This document shows positions 8,964-19,500 of a DNA stretch of 64,000 nucleotides, piece by piece. The number at the start of each line of letters is the position of its first letter. The first letter of the stretch is position 1. The DNA lies in the NCBI GenBank assembly GCA_963783085.1, contig CAWAMJ010000020.1, forward strand, positions 930,001 through 994,000. The letters run 5' to 3'. The notes under the pieces were generated by a model. The model did not search any database and was not told where the DNA came from. It saw nothing but the letters and a program-made list of their open reading frames with translations. Made by a program: the position numbers and the translations under genes. This DNA is from CAVYUC01 sp963783085 (GTDB lineage: Bacteria > Bacteroidota > Bacteroidia > Bacteroidales > Prolixibacteraceae).

Positions 8964-9554
8964 GAAATATGAAGAACGACCAGCCACAGTCGAAAAATTA
9001 GTTACCCCAAACGCGACCGCAGATAACGGCTCACATTAAAAAGTTGTGGAGAAATAAAATTGATTGCCAGATGAAAAGATTGAAAATTCCCATCTCTGCA
9101 ATATTCTGCCGGAGGCCTTCATCTTTGCCTTGGTATATGTTTAACGTGCATCGGATTTTCTACTTAATTGAAGAACATCGATTAACGATTTTAGATTGCA
9201 GAAGTCAACTCCCGGGAGCATCAAAATTGTTCAAAAATCTAATATTTAGTTAACGCTGACATGTCTTACGACGATGTCAGGTTCCGGGAAAAACCAACGA
9301 AGCATAAACTTGTCAGCGCCCGCCTGACAACGTTAAGGAGGTTGAATTTAAAGGCCTTATACTTTCCTTCTCTTTCTGTTTGAGGAGGCATGACGAATCC
9401 AACGGCTTTCGCTCCACAAAAAATTAAACTGAACCGCAGATAACTGCGTCTACCTGTAAATTTCAACTACAATAAATTCAACTACCGTATTAACTAAAAA
9501 GCCGGATTGGTTGTACAATCCGGCTTTATTGAAATTTAATTTATCAGGAGAATA
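8964..9554. other. Intergenic stretch without a convincing gene
   Basis: 591 bases with no ORF that I trust. It holds a short near-repeat of ACCGCAGATAAC (around 9012 and 9432), a phrase of the GATTTTAGATTGCAGAAG type, and at the right end the terminator of the next minus-strand gene. It may be a degraded segment. Confidence 0.5.
9498..9527 (-). terminator. Rho-independent terminator of the 9555 gene
   Basis: A perfect 12-bp stem (AAAGCCGGATTG / CAATCCGGCTTT) with a 6-base loop. Read on the minus strand it is followed by a T-run, directly downstream of the outer-membrane protein gene. Confidence 0.85.
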
Positions 9555-10103
9555 TCAGATTTTAAGAGCTATTCCAATATTAACGTAAGCTATTGCAAAT
9601 CCCAGTTCCAACATTCCGGCCATATTCTCACTAAAATAATATCTACCTCCAACAAAAAAATCTTTGGCAAAACCATTACTTGCTGCTGAACCATAATTAA
9701 AACCTCCACTTGTAGTTTTCCAGCTAACAATCTCATATCCGAGCATAAGTCCAGCATACGTGTCTAAATTTTCTACAAATTGATAATGCAATGCTCCCCT
9801 TGCACCTAGGATAACATCAGAAAATCGTGAATCACTTCCCCAGCCTTTATATTTAAAACTACTATATCCCAAGTAACCGCCAACACCGAGCGAACTGTAT
9901 TCATCAAACAACTCATCTTTAATTCCGACCTCGAATGAACCTGAAACAGGTGGAATTCCCGTAGAATAAGCACTGGAATAAAGAGCATTTCCAAAACCCA
10001 ATCCCAGGTTCAAAACTTTATCACCCTCGTTGAATGTGTTTTGTGAAAAAACAGAAAGGCTCAAAAAAGCCAACAGAAAAGTAAAAAATAGATTTTTTTT
10101 CAT
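9555..10103 (-). CDS. Small outer-membrane beta-barrel protein, unknown function
   Basis: 182 residues starting with a clear signal peptide (MKKNLFFTFLLAFLSLSVFS, cleavage probably before QNTF). The rest is rich in Gly, Tyr and Phe with alternating hydrophobic positions, and ends in a short amphipathic strand (VNIGIALKI), as expected for an 8-stranded outer-membrane barrel. It is monocistronic with its own terminator. I do not recognise a specific family, and no partner gene suggests a role. Confidence 0.75.
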   Translation of the reverse strand: MKKNLFFTFLLAFLSLSVFSQNTFNEGDKVLNLGLGFGNALYSSAYSTGIPPVSGSFEVGIKDELFDEYSSLGVGGYLGYSSFKYKGWGSDSRFSDVILGARGALHYQFVENLDTYAGLMLGYEIVSWKTTSGGFNYGSAASNGFAKDFFVGGRYYFSENMAGMLELGFAIAYVNIGIALKI

Positions 10104-10345
10104 GGTTAAATTTTTTTAATGTTACTAATAATTGTTTCAAACAATGCGTTGAAAAATGCAATTTCCCGAATAGCGAATTTAACATATATTCGAAAAAAAA
10201 CATAATTTTAAAATATTTTTTTGAAGTAATTTTCCAATGCCACAGAGGGAACAAACCCGAAATGACAGGTTTTGTCATTTTTTAAAATGGTTTTCAGACA
10301 AAAACATTATTTTCGGGTTTCAGTTTAAAAAAAAATAATTTCCAC

Positions 10346-11509
10346 ATGCAGATTGTTCAGGTTGCGGATAACAAAACAACAGATGAATTTCACCGGTTGC
10401 CCGATAAGCTTTACCGGGATGATCCTGATTATATACCTGCCCTCCGGATGATGCTGGAAGACACTTTTAATCCGGAGAAAAACCCAAAGTTTAAAGTGGG
10501 CGATGCACGCCGGTGGATTTTAAAAAACGACGGCAAATGTATCGGACGGATTGCGGCTTTTTACGATTCCGATTATGCCGGAGGTTACGACCAGCCAACC
10601 GGATGCTGCGGCTTTTTTGAATGCATTGACGACCAAAATGCAGCAAACCTGTTGTTCACCACAGCCAAAAACTGGCTCACCGAAAATGGCATGGAAGCAA
10701 TGGACGGGCCGGTAAATTTTGGTGAAAACTTTTTCTATTGGGGTTTGCTCATCAATGGGTTCCGGTCGCAAACGTTCGGAATGCAGTACAATCCGCCATA
10801 TTACCGCCGGCTGTTTGAAAATTACGGATTTAAAATCTACTACGAACAATACAGTTATTCGATGGACATTACCAATCCTGATTTGCCCGACAGGTTTTGG
10901 AAAATTGCTGCCTGGGTTGCGCAGAAACCCGGCTATTCGTACAGGCATTTTGAGTTTAAAAATCAGGACAGGTTTATCCGTGATTTTATTGAAATACACC
11001 ATCAGGCATGGAGTAGCCACGACAACTATAAACCTGCGAAATTCGACCAGCTTAAAGAAATGCTCGGGCAGGCAAAAATCATTCTCGATGAGGAATTCAT
11101 TTGGTTTGTATATCACGAGGATAATCCAATCGGATTTTTTATGATGATTCCCGATTTTAACCAAATCATAAAAAAACTGGCAAGCGGGAAAATGAACCTC
11201 CTGAACGTATTGAAATTATTATATTACAAAAAGAAAAAAGTGATGACCCGTTGCCGGGTAATCGTTCTTGGCGTTGTCCCAAAATTTCAGCGAATGGGAA
11301 TCGAGTCGGGAATATTTCACGAACTGAAAAAAGTAATGTTACGTAAATCATGGTATAACGATATGGAAATGAGTTGGGTGGGCGATTTCAACCCAAAAAT
11401 GATAGCCATGTTTAAATCGTTTGGCGCCGACCATGTACTAACTCATGCAACGTTTCGTTATCTTTTCGACAGAGACAGAGAGTTTAAACGCGCATCAGTC
11501 ATTAATTAA
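10346..11509 (+). CDS. GNAT-like acetyltransferase (YghO-like), paralogue 1
   Basis: A 387-residue protein resembling YghO-type proteins with a C-terminal GNAT-like fold. The segment PKFQRMGIESGIFHEL (about residues 313-328) sits where acyl-CoA pyrophosphate binding would be expected, and MSWVGDFNPKMIAMF follows. The N-terminal half holds a repeated signature, QPTGCCGFFECIDDQNAA and MEAMDGPVNFGENFFYWGL. It is followed after 33 bases by a close paralogue, so the pair arose by tandem duplication and probably forms an operon. Substrate unknown. Confidence 0.7.
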   Translation: MQIVQVADNKTTDEFHRLPDKLYRDDPDYIPALRMMLEDTFNPEKNPKFKVGDARRWILKNDGKCIGRIAAFYDSDYAGGYDQPTGCCGFFECIDDQNAANLLFTTAKNWLTENGMEAMDGPVNFGENFFYWGLLINGFRSQTFGMQYNPPYYRRLFENYGFKIYYEQYSYSMDITNPDLPDRFWKIAAWVAQKPGYSYRHFEFKNQDRFIRDFIEIHHQAWSSHDNYKPAKFDQLKEMLGQAKIILDEEFIWFVYHEDNPIGFFMMIPDFNQIIKKLASGKMNLLNVLKLLYYKKKKVMTRCRVIVLGVVPKFQRMGIESGIFHELKKVMLRKSWYNDMEMSWVGDFNPKMIAMFKSFGADHVLTHATFRYLFDRDREFKRASVIN

Positions 11510-11542
11510 GCCGGGTAAATTAAACCAACCAAAAAACGAAGT

Positions 11543-12727
11543 ATGCAGCTTATTGAAGTTACCGATAAAAAATCCCGCCAATTGTTTCACCAGGTTCCGC
11601 ACCTGATTTACAAGAATGATCCAAACTGGGCCTGTCCGCTCGAAAAAATGGTGGAAGATATTTTTACCCCCGGCGCAAATAAAGCGTTGAATAACGGGAA
11701 AGCAACACGGTGGGTGCTTATCGATGACAACCAGAAATTACTGGGCAGAATTGCCGCTTTCATTAATTTCAACACAGCCCATACATACGAACAACCAACC
11801 GGCGGCTGCGGCTTTTTTGAATGTGTTGACAATCAGGAAGCTGCAAATATGCTTTTCAATGCTGCTGCTGAATGGAACCGAAACCAGGGAATGGAAGCTA
11901 TGGACGGGCCTATCAATTTCGGCGAAAATTACATGAACTGGGGATTGCTTGTCGATGGTTTTATGCCGCAGGGATTTGGAATGCCGTACAATCCGCCCTG
12001 GTACCTGAAATTGTTTGAAAATTTTGGGTTCAAAGTATATTTTGAACAATACAGCTACCACCTCGACTACACAGTGCCATTTCCAGAGCGATTCTGGAAA
12101 ATCGCCGGATGGGTGGCTCAGAAACCTGGCTACACATTTCGTCATTTTAATTATGCAGAAATTGATAAATTTGTGAAAGATTTTTGTGCGGTTTATGACG
12201 CTGCGTGGGCTTTTCACGAACATTATAAACCGTTGGACCCCCACGATATTTACGATTTTGTTTCGAATTCAAAAGCCATTCTTGATCCCGAAATGATTTG
12301 GTTTGCCTACCATAACGAAAAGCCGATTGCATTGTTTACCATGATTCCTGATATTAACCAGATTCTCAGAAAGTTGAACGGAAAACTGAATTTTTTGGGG
12401 ATCATCAAATTTCTTTATTACAAAAAAGCAAAAATTATTAACCGAACGCGTATCCTGATCATGGGAATCGATCCGAAATACCAGCGTTCCGGAGTGGAAT
12501 CAGCAATTTTCTGGTATCAGGAAAAGTTGATGAAAAAAAAGCCGCAGTACAAGGAAGTTGAACTTTCGTGGGCCGGCGATTTTAATCCCAAAATAATAGC
12601 ATTATACGAAGCTACCGGCGCAAAGCGAGCCAAAACCCACTACACGATGCGCTATCTTTTCGACCGGAACAAGCCATTTTTGCGTGCGCCGGTTATTGGC
12701 GCCGAAGCGGCTTCAGAAAAAAAGTAA
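11543..12727 (+). CDS. GNAT-like acetyltransferase (YghO-like), paralogue 2
   Basis: A 394-residue paralogue of the preceding gene, collinear over its whole length. It shares QPTGGCGFFECVDNQEAA, MEAMDGPINFGENYMNWGL, the CoA-site-like PKYQRSGVESAIFWY and the near-identical LSWAGDFNPKIIALYEATGA. Roughly half of the positions look identical by eye. Both copies are intact with no sign of decay in either, which suggests distinct roles. The C-terminus is slightly longer and ends in a lysine pair. The ATG at 11543 begins within 33 bases of the upstream stop, consistent with co-transcription. Confidence 0.7.
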   Translation: MQLIEVTDKKSRQLFHQVPHLIYKNDPNWACPLEKMVEDIFTPGANKALNNGKATRWVLIDDNQKLLGRIAAFINFNTAHTYEQPTGGCGFFECVDNQEAANMLFNAAAEWNRNQGMEAMDGPINFGENYMNWGLLVDGFMPQGFGMPYNPPWYLKLFENFGFKVYFEQYSYHLDYTVPFPERFWKIAGWVAQKPGYTFRHFNYAEIDKFVKDFCAVYDAAWAFHEHYKPLDPHDIYDFVSNSKAILDPEMIWFAYHNEKPIALFTMIPDINQILRKLNGKLNFLGIIKFLYYKKAKIINRTRILIMGIDPKYQRSGVESAIFWYQEKLMKKKPQYKEVELSWAGDFNPKIIALYEATGAKRAKTHYTMRYLFDRNKPFLRAPVIGAEAASEKK

Positions 12728-12756
12728 AACTCCTTCAAAATAAAAAAGTACAGCTG

Positions 12757-12787
12757 TTTGGTTTATAACGAACAATATTTATCTTTG
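12757..12787 (+). promoter_or_regulatory. Bacteroidota housekeeping promoter of rpmE2
   Basis: TTTG at 12757-12760, a 19-base spacer, and TATCTTTG at 12780-12787 match the Bacteroidota primary sigma consensus (TTTG / TAnnTTTG). It lies about 83 bases before the rpmE2 start. Confidence 0.8.
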
Positions 12788-12870
12788 CAGCCCGAATTAG
12801 ACATTGTGTTTTAAATCAACTGAATGGATTGCAGTTTTAAATGTAACCATTCGTATAAAAACAGGAAAAA

Positions 12871-13134
12871 ATGAAAAAAGGAATACATCCCGAAGATTAC
12901 AGGCTGGTGGCCTTCAGAGACATGTCGAACGGGCATACTTTTATTACCCGCTCAACGGTTGACACAAAAGAAACTGCAGAAATCGACGGAGTTGAATACC
13001 CGTTGTACAAGGTAGAGATTTCGAATACGTCGCACCCGTTTTACACCGGTAAAGTGAAATTGGTAGACAGCGCAGGACGTGTGGATAAGTTTATGAGCCG
13101 TTATGGCAAACACATGGAAAAAAGAAAGAAGTAA
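12871..13134 (+). CDS. rpmE2: 50S ribosomal protein L31, type B
   Basis: An 87-residue ribosomal protein bL31 of the zinc-independent type B. The start MKKGIHPEDYRLV and the segments SNGHTFITRSTV and EISNTSHPFYTGK are characteristic. It lacks the CxxC zinc ligands of type A L31. A purine-rich AGGAAAAA precedes the ATG. It has its own promoter upstream and a strong terminator 22 bases downstream, so it is a single-gene unit. In other bacteria type B L31 replaces the zinc form under zinc limitation; many Bacteroidota carry only this form. Confidence 0.95.
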   Translation: MKKGIHPEDYRLVAFRDMSNGHTFITRSTVDTKETAEIDGVEYPLYKVEISNTSHPFYTGKVKLVDSAGRVDKFMSRYGKHMEKRKK

Positions 13135-13156
13135 CAAAGCTTATTATAATTACTGA

Positions 13157-13185
13157 AGGCTCCGGATTTTTCGGGGCCTTTTTTT
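13157..13185 (+). terminator. Rho-independent terminator after rpmE2
   Basis: An 8-bp stem (AGGCTCCG / CGGGGCCT, one G:T pair) with a 7-base loop is followed by a run of seven T residues. Confidence 0.85.
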
Positions 13186-13343
13186 CGTCTTTTTATCTTC
13201 AGAATTGCCGGTTAAATTTGCAGGAAACCATGAACAATCTGTGCATTTTTAACCTTTTTTTTATAATGGCATGACTATTGACAAAAGGCAACCTGCAAAT
13301 AAAAACAGGACGATAAAGACAGATTGTCATTAATTTGAATTGT

Positions 13344-15797
13344 ATGGCGAAATTTAAAAATTCAGGATTTCAGGAAATATATTTATCAGGAATGATGGAC
13401 AACGACTCAGAATTTATACCAATTATAGCAGATGGCGACGATACAGAATTAAAAAATACAGACGTTCCGGATGTGCTGCCGGTGCTTCCGCTACGAAATA
13501 CGGTTCTTTTCCCGGGAGTTGTTTTACCGATTACCGTGGGTAGAAAAAAATCGCTGAAATTAATTCAGGATGTTAACAGGGGAAGTAAACTTTTAGGCAC
13601 TGTTGCACAGAAGGATTATACGATTGACGACCCGGCTACCAAAGATTTCTACAACATTGGCACCGTGGCTGAAATATTGAAAATCCTTGAAATGCCCGAC
13701 GGATCAACTTCCGTAATTATTCAGGGAAAACGACGTTATAAAATCCTGGAATTTATGGACGACGATCCATATTTTAAAGCAGCAGTCGAGCCGCTGACGG
13801 ATGTACCGCCCGAAAACAATACCGAATTTAGTGCTATTGTTGGTTCGCTAAAAGACCTTTCCATAAAAATAGCACAGTTTTCTGCCAATGTTCCGCCCGA
13901 GGCGACATTTGCCGTTAAAAACATAGAAAACTCAACATTCCTGATCAATTTTATTTGTTCAAATACGGATATTAACGTTGAAGACAAACAAAAGCTGCTG
14001 GAAGTTGAAAGCATCAAGGAAAGGGGAATACAGGCGATAAGCTATCTGGTAAAAGAGGTTCAGATGCTGGAACTGAAACAGGACATCCAGAAAAAGGTAA
14101 AAACCGATATGGATAAGCAGCAACGCGAGTTTATGCTGAACCAGCAAATGAAAACCATTCAGGATGAATTGGGCGGAAATCCGGTTGAACAGGAAATCAG
14201 CGATCTGAAAGAAAAGGTAAAAGATAAAAAGTGGAACGAAGAAGTTGCCAAATTTTTTGAGAAAGAAGTAGAAAAACTGCACCGTTTGAATCCTGCCGCA
14301 GGTGAATACTCGGTTCAGTATACTTTTTGCCAAACGTTGGCCGAGCTTCCGTGGAATGAATATACCAACGATAATTTCGATTTGAAAAATGCCCGGAAAG
14401 TACTCGACGAGGATCATTACGGATTGGAAAATGTGAAAGAACGAATCCTGGAACATTTGGCGGTTTTAAAACTGAAAAACGATATGAAGGCGCCCATTCT
14501 CTGTTTGTACGGTCCTCCCGGAGTGGGTAAAACTTCACTCGGTAAATCAGTGGCGCGTGCGCTCGACAGAAAATATGTGCGGATGAGTTTGGGAGGCCTG
14601 CACGATGAATCTGAAATACGCGGACACCGGAAAACATATATCGGGGCAATGCCCGGGCGAATCATTCAAAACATACGAAAAGCAAAATCATCGAACCCTG
14701 TTTTCATCCTCGATGAAATAGACAAAGTTTCCAAACATTTTCAGGGCGATCCGGAATCGGCGCTGCTCGAAGTTCTCGATCCGGAACAAAATTCAGAATT
14801 TCACGATAATTACGTGGAAATTGATTTCGATCTTTCGAAAGTTATGTTCATTGCCACGGCAAATACGTTGAATACCATTGCCCCGCCACTGCGCGACCGG
14901 CTCGAACTGATAGAAGTCAGCGGATATCTGGTGGAAGAAAAAATCGAAATAGCCCGGCGGCACCTGATTCCCAAACAATTGGATAACCATGGATTGAAGA
15001 AAAATGATGTTGTCTTTCCAAAAGAAACCATTGAATTGATCATCGATGGTTACACGCGGGAATCCGGCGTTCGGGAGTTGGATAAAAAAATTGCAAAGGT
15101 TGTCCGGAGGATAGCTAAAAAAATTGCTTTTGAAGAACCGTATAATAAAAAATTGCGCAGAACCGATATCCGTGAGCTTCTTGGCGTTACTGAGTATGCC
15201 AAGGAAAAGTATCAGGGTAATGAATTTGCAGGCGTGGTAACCGGTTTGGCCTGGACTGCCGTAGGCGGTGAAATTCTTTTCGTGGAAACCAGTCTGAGCA
15301 AAGGAAAGGGAAGCCTCACGCTAACCGGTAACCTGGGCGACGTGATGAAAGAGTCGGCAATGCTGGCGCACGAATACCTGAAATCGCATGCTGCGGAATT
15401 AAACATCAACCCCGAAGTTTTCGAAAATTGGAATGTGCACGTACACGTTCCGGAAGGGGCGATTCCGAAAGACGGCCCATCAGCAGGAGTTACCATGGTT
15501 ACTTCGCTGGCTTCTGCATTTACACAACGAAAAGTGAAAAAGAACCTGGCCATGACCGGCGAAATTACCCTCCGCGGGAAAGTGCTTCCGGTGGGTGGAA
15601 TCAAGGAAAAAATACTGGCTGCCAAACGCGCCGGAATCACCGAAATAATTCTTTCTGAAGAAAACAAAAAGAACCTGGAGGAAATCAAAGACGTTTATTT
15701 GAAGGAACTGAAGTTCCATTTCGTGAATACAATTATGGACGTGCTTGAGATTGCGCTGTTGAAAACAAAAGTAGACAAACCCGTAAAAGTGGGTTAG
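13344..15797 (+). CDS. lon: ATP-dependent Lon protease
   Basis: Cytosolic AAA+ serine protease that degrades misfolded and regulatory proteins. It has an N-terminal LON domain (VLPVLPLRNTVLFPGVVLP), a coiled-coil region rich in Lys/Glu/Gln near residues 240-310, the Walker A motif GPPGVGKT near 390, Walker B VFILDEID near 453, and a C-terminal protease domain with the catalytic Ser in KDGPSAGV (about 711) and Lys in GGIKEKILAAKRAG (about 753). The frame is complete and of normal length for the phylum. I chose ATG 13344; TTG 13335 and ATG 13392 (preceded by TCAGGA) are alternatives. A TAAATTTG at 13213 could be part of its promoter. Confidence 0.95.
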   Translation: MAKFKNSGFQEIYLSGMMDNDSEFIPIIADGDDTELKNTDVPDVLPVLPLRNTVLFPGVVLPITVGRKKSLKLIQDVNRGSKLLGTVAQKDYTIDDPATKDFYNIGTVAEILKILEMPDGSTSVIIQGKRRYKILEFMDDDPYFKAAVEPLTDVPPENNTEFSAIVGSLKDLSIKIAQFSANVPPEATFAVKNIENSTFLINFICSNTDINVEDKQKLLEVESIKERGIQAISYLVKEVQMLELKQDIQKKVKTDMDKQQREFMLNQQMKTIQDELGGNPVEQEISDLKEKVKDKKWNEEVAKFFEKEVEKLHRLNPAAGEYSVQYTFCQTLAELPWNEYTNDNFDLKNARKVLDEDHYGLENVKERILEHLAVLKLKNDMKAPILCLYGPPGVGKTSLGKSVARALDRKYVRMSLGGLHDESEIRGHRKTYIGAMPGRIIQNIRKAKSSNPVFILDEIDKVSKHFQGDPESALLEVLDPEQNSEFHDNYVEIDFDLSKVMFIATANTLNTIAPPLRDRLELIEVSGYLVEEKIEIARRHLIPKQLDNHGLKKNDVVFPKETIELIIDGYTRESGVRELDKKIAKVVRRIAKKIAFEEPYNKKLRRTDIRELLGVTEYAKEKYQGNEFAGVVTGLAWTAVGGEILFVETSLSKGKGSLTLTGNLGDVMKESAMLAHEYLKSHAAELNINPEVFENWNVHVHVPEGAIPKDGPSAGVTMVTSLASAFTQRKVKKNLAMTGEITLRGKVLPVGGIKEKILAAKRAGITEIILSEENKKNLEEIKDVYLKELKFHFVNTIMDVLEIALLKTKVDKPVKVG

Positions 15798-15972
15798 CCG
15801 GTTTTGGAAAACTGTTTTTGGCTTCGATTCAAATAGTAGTTTTTTAAACGGGAAAGGAACAAATATCTGAAATTTTTGTTCCTGTAATTGATGTTTGAAA
15901 CAAACAGATGGCAATTGGTCACATTGCGCTTTCAAGCAAATTTTCATAGTTTAAATTGTATTCATACAGGTT

Positions 15973-16278
15973 ATGAAAAAGTATCTATTCATTTTAGCAG
16001 TTGCGGCATTTATGTCCTGCCAGAGCAGAAGCAAAAATCAGTCTGAAACTTCAAATACCTCCGCGGTAATGGTTGAAGATACCTTTAACATTGGCGGAAT
16101 GCATTGTGACATGTGCGTTACTTCCATTGAAAAAGGGGTGAATGAGCTGGCAGGAATTGATTTTGTTAAAGCCAGCCTCGAAGATTCAACAGCTATTGTC
16201 CGGTTCGATCAATCGAAAACTACACGGACTGATATTGAAAAAGCAGTTCAGAAGCGTGGATATTCCGTAAAAAATTAA
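15973..16278 (+). CDS. Heavy-metal-associated (HMA) domain lipoprotein
   Basis: A 101-residue protein with a lipoprotein signal (FILAVAAFMSC, lipobox Cys at about residue 16) and a single ferredoxin-like HMA domain. The metal-binding motif is GGMHCDMCVTSIEKGV, which fits the GMxCxxC pattern of copper or zinc binders. It probably sits lipid-anchored in the cell envelope and handles copper or a similar ion. No metal ATPase or efflux gene is adjacent, so the pathway is not shown by context. Confidence 0.85.
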   Translation: MKKYLFILAVAAFMSCQSRSKNQSETSNTSAVMVEDTFNIGGMHCDMCVTSIEKGVNELAGIDFVKASLEDSTAIVRFDQSKTTRTDIEKAVQKRGYSVKN

Positions 16279-16558
16279 AGCAAAAAATCAGGCTTTTACC
16301 GTTAATTATCATCCATTGGCTGATTCCGGCATTTTTTTTGTTTCGGAGAACGCTAATTTTACGTTTTCCTTAATAAAATAAATCACCCATGGAATACAAT
16401 GAAAATGATGAAAAAACCGTGACCGGAGAAAACAAGATGGTTTGGAACATCAAACTTCGAATATTTTCATCTGAATTTACATACGGACATTTCAGTAATC
16501 CTCCTTCTTCCGGAGTCTGGACGCTCAAAGTTATTTTAAACTGATTACTTTATTCAAA

Positions 16559-19500
16559 TCAATATTGATCCCAACTTTTAATGGTAAGGTCTTTTAATTC
16601 AATTTTACAGATGGCATAAATAAATGCGCTGGCAACCCGTGCATTGGTAATCAGCGGAACGTTGAAGTCGATTGCGTTTCTCCTGATTCTGTAACCGTTT
16701 TTTAATTCTCTTTTCGTATAGTTTTTCGGGATATTTACCACCAAATCTATCTTTTTCTCTTTAATGTAGCTGATGGTATTTGGCGAACGATCTTCTTCAT
16801 CCGGCCAGTGAAGCAGCGTATTTTCCACGCCATTGTCGCGCAGGAACCGGTGCGTACCTTCCGTTGCAAATAAATTGTACCCCCGGTCTCTCAACATTTG
16901 TGCGCTGTTCAACAATTCCACCTTCGATCGCGAAGGACCCGAAGAGAACAGTACGTTTTTAATTGGAATCTGGTAACCCACTGAAAGCATCGATTTCAGG
17001 ATTGCTTCGTAGTAATTTTCGCCAATGCAGGCCACTTCGCCCGTAGAAGCCATATCCACACCTAAAACCGGATCGGCATTTAAAAGCCTTGCAAACGAAA
17101 ACTGTGGTGCTTTCACGCCTACATAATCGAGTTCGAACAGCGATTTGTCGGGTTTTTCCACGGGAACTCCAAGCATTACTTTTGTGGCAATTTCAATCAG
17201 GTTGAGTTTCATTACTTTCGAAACGAACGGAAAGCTTCGCGATGCCCGCAAATTACATTCTATTACTTTTATATCGTTGTCTTTGGCCAAAAACTGCATG
17301 TTGAAAGGCCCTGTAATTTCGAGACCTTTGGCTATTTGCCGCGCAATTCTTTTGATTCTGCGGATTGTTTCCACGTACAATTTTTGTGGCGGGAAAACGA
17401 TGGTCGCATCGCCGGAATGGACGCCGGCAAATTCAACGTGCTCCGAAATGGCATAGGCGATAATTTCGCCCTCGCGGGCCACAGCATCGATTTCAATTTC
17501 CTTGGCTTCCTCAATAAATTCTGTTACCACCACCGGATGTTCTTTCGAAACATCGGAGGCCATTTGCAGCAGGGTTTCCAACTGGTCGGGATTGGAAACC
17601 ACATTCATGGCAGCGCCCGATAAAACATACGACGGACGAATGAGCACCGGATATCCAACCTCGTCAATAAATTTATGAATTTCGTCAACCGTTGATAATC
17701 TCGCCCAGCGTGGCTGATCAACGTCCAGTTCATCGAGCAGTGACGAGAATTTTTCCCGGTCTTCGGCATTATCGATTTTAACCGGCGAAGTTCCCAAAAC
17801 CGGAACATTCTGGCTGTGCAGTTTCATGGCCAGGTTGTTTGGAATCTGTCCGCCCATGGAAATTACAGTTCCGTAAGGGTTTTCAAGATCGATAATATCC
17901 ATCACCCGCTCAAAAGTTAGCTCATCAAAATAAAGCCGGTCGCAGATGTCGTAATCGGTGCTCACCGTTTCCGGGTTGTAATTGATCATCACCGAGCGGT
18001 AATTTTCTTTCTTGATTGTGTTAACGGCATTTACGCTGCACCAGTCAAATTCTACCGAACTTCCAATCCGGTAAGCGCCTGAGCCCAGAACAATTACCGA
18101 TTTTTTATCGTCGAAAAATTCAATGTCATTCTCGGTTCCGTTATACGTTAAATAGAGGTAGTTGGTGAGCGCCGGATATTCGCCTGCAAGTGTATCGATT
18201 TGTTTCACCACCGGAATAACCCCGTGTGTTTTCCGGAAATCCCTCACTTTCAGCAGGTCTTCCTGGATTCGCTCGTTCGGGCTTTCAAAAATCAGCCGGG
18301 CCACCTGGAAATCGGAAAAACCGGCTTTTTTCGCATTTTTCAGCAACTCAAGCGGAAGGCTTTCCAAATCATTTATTTCTTCCAGTTCATTTTTCAGAAT
18401 GTAAATGTTTTTCAGTTTTTGAAGGAACCACCTGTCAATTCTTGTTTTATCGTAAATTTCATCTATCGAATATTCATTGGCGAATGCTTCAGCAATGGCA
18501 AAAATCCGCCTGTCAGTGGGGTTTGAAAGTTCCGCTTCAATTTCTTTAATGTTGATTTCCTGCTTGTTGGCTACAAATCCATGCATTCCCAGACCAACCA
18601 TTCGAATTCCTTTCTGAATGGCTTCTTCGAATGTGCGGCCAATGGCCATAATTTCGCCAACGCTTTTCATGGAGCTCCCGATGTTTTTCGAAACTCCGAT
18701 GAACTTATTCAAATCCCATCTGGGAATTTTAACAACGCAATAGTCGAGTGCCGGTTCAAAAGCTGCAGTGGTAACTTTCGTTACTGAATTTTTCAGTTCG
18801 TGCAATCCGTATCCGAGCCCCAGTTTTGCCGCGACAAATGCCAGCGGGTAACCAGTTGCTTTTGAAGCCAGCGCCGACGAGCGGGAAAGGCGCGCATTCA
18901 CTTCAATCACCCGGTAATCTTCGGAATTCGGATCGAGCGCAAACTGGACGTTGCATTCACCGATTACCCCAACACGGCGGATAATCTTGATGGAAATTGC
19001 ACGCAGTTTATGGTATTCGGAATTGGAGAGCGTTTGCGACGGCGCCACAACAATGCTTTCGCCGGTGTGAATTCCGAGCGGGTCGAAATTTTCCATGTTA
19101 CACACCGTGATGCAATTATCGAACTTATCACGCACCACTTCGTATTCCACTTCTTTCCAGCCTTTTATCGATTCTTCAACTAGAATTTGCGGAGAATAGG
19201 AAAATGCTTTCGAAGCGAGCGCTTCCAGTTCTTCGTCGTTTTCGCAGAACCCGCTGCCTAAACCGCCAAGCGTATATGCGGCCCTTAAAATTATCGGAAA
19301 GCCGATTTTTTTTGCGGCCAGCCGCGCCTGTTCCATATTTTCGGCGGCAATGCTGATGGGAGTTTTTACACTAATTTCACCCAGCATTTTTGCAAAAATG
19401 TCACGGTCTTCCGTATCAATGATGGATTGAACCGGTGTCCCCACCACTTCAACATTGTATTTTTCCAGTACGCCCGTCTTGAAAAGCGCAACTCCGCAAT

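Noticed and set aside
9044..9253. A 69-codon plus-strand frame in the 8964-9554 gap.
   Set aside because: It has no motif, an unlikely composition and no promoter or ribosome-binding site; it probably arises by chance.
16389..16544. A 51-codon ATG frame in the gap between the HMA lipoprotein and carB, ending in SGVWTLKVILN.
   Set aside because: No ribosome-binding site, no recognisable family and converging with carB; the end loosely resembles a P-domain strand but the match is too short.
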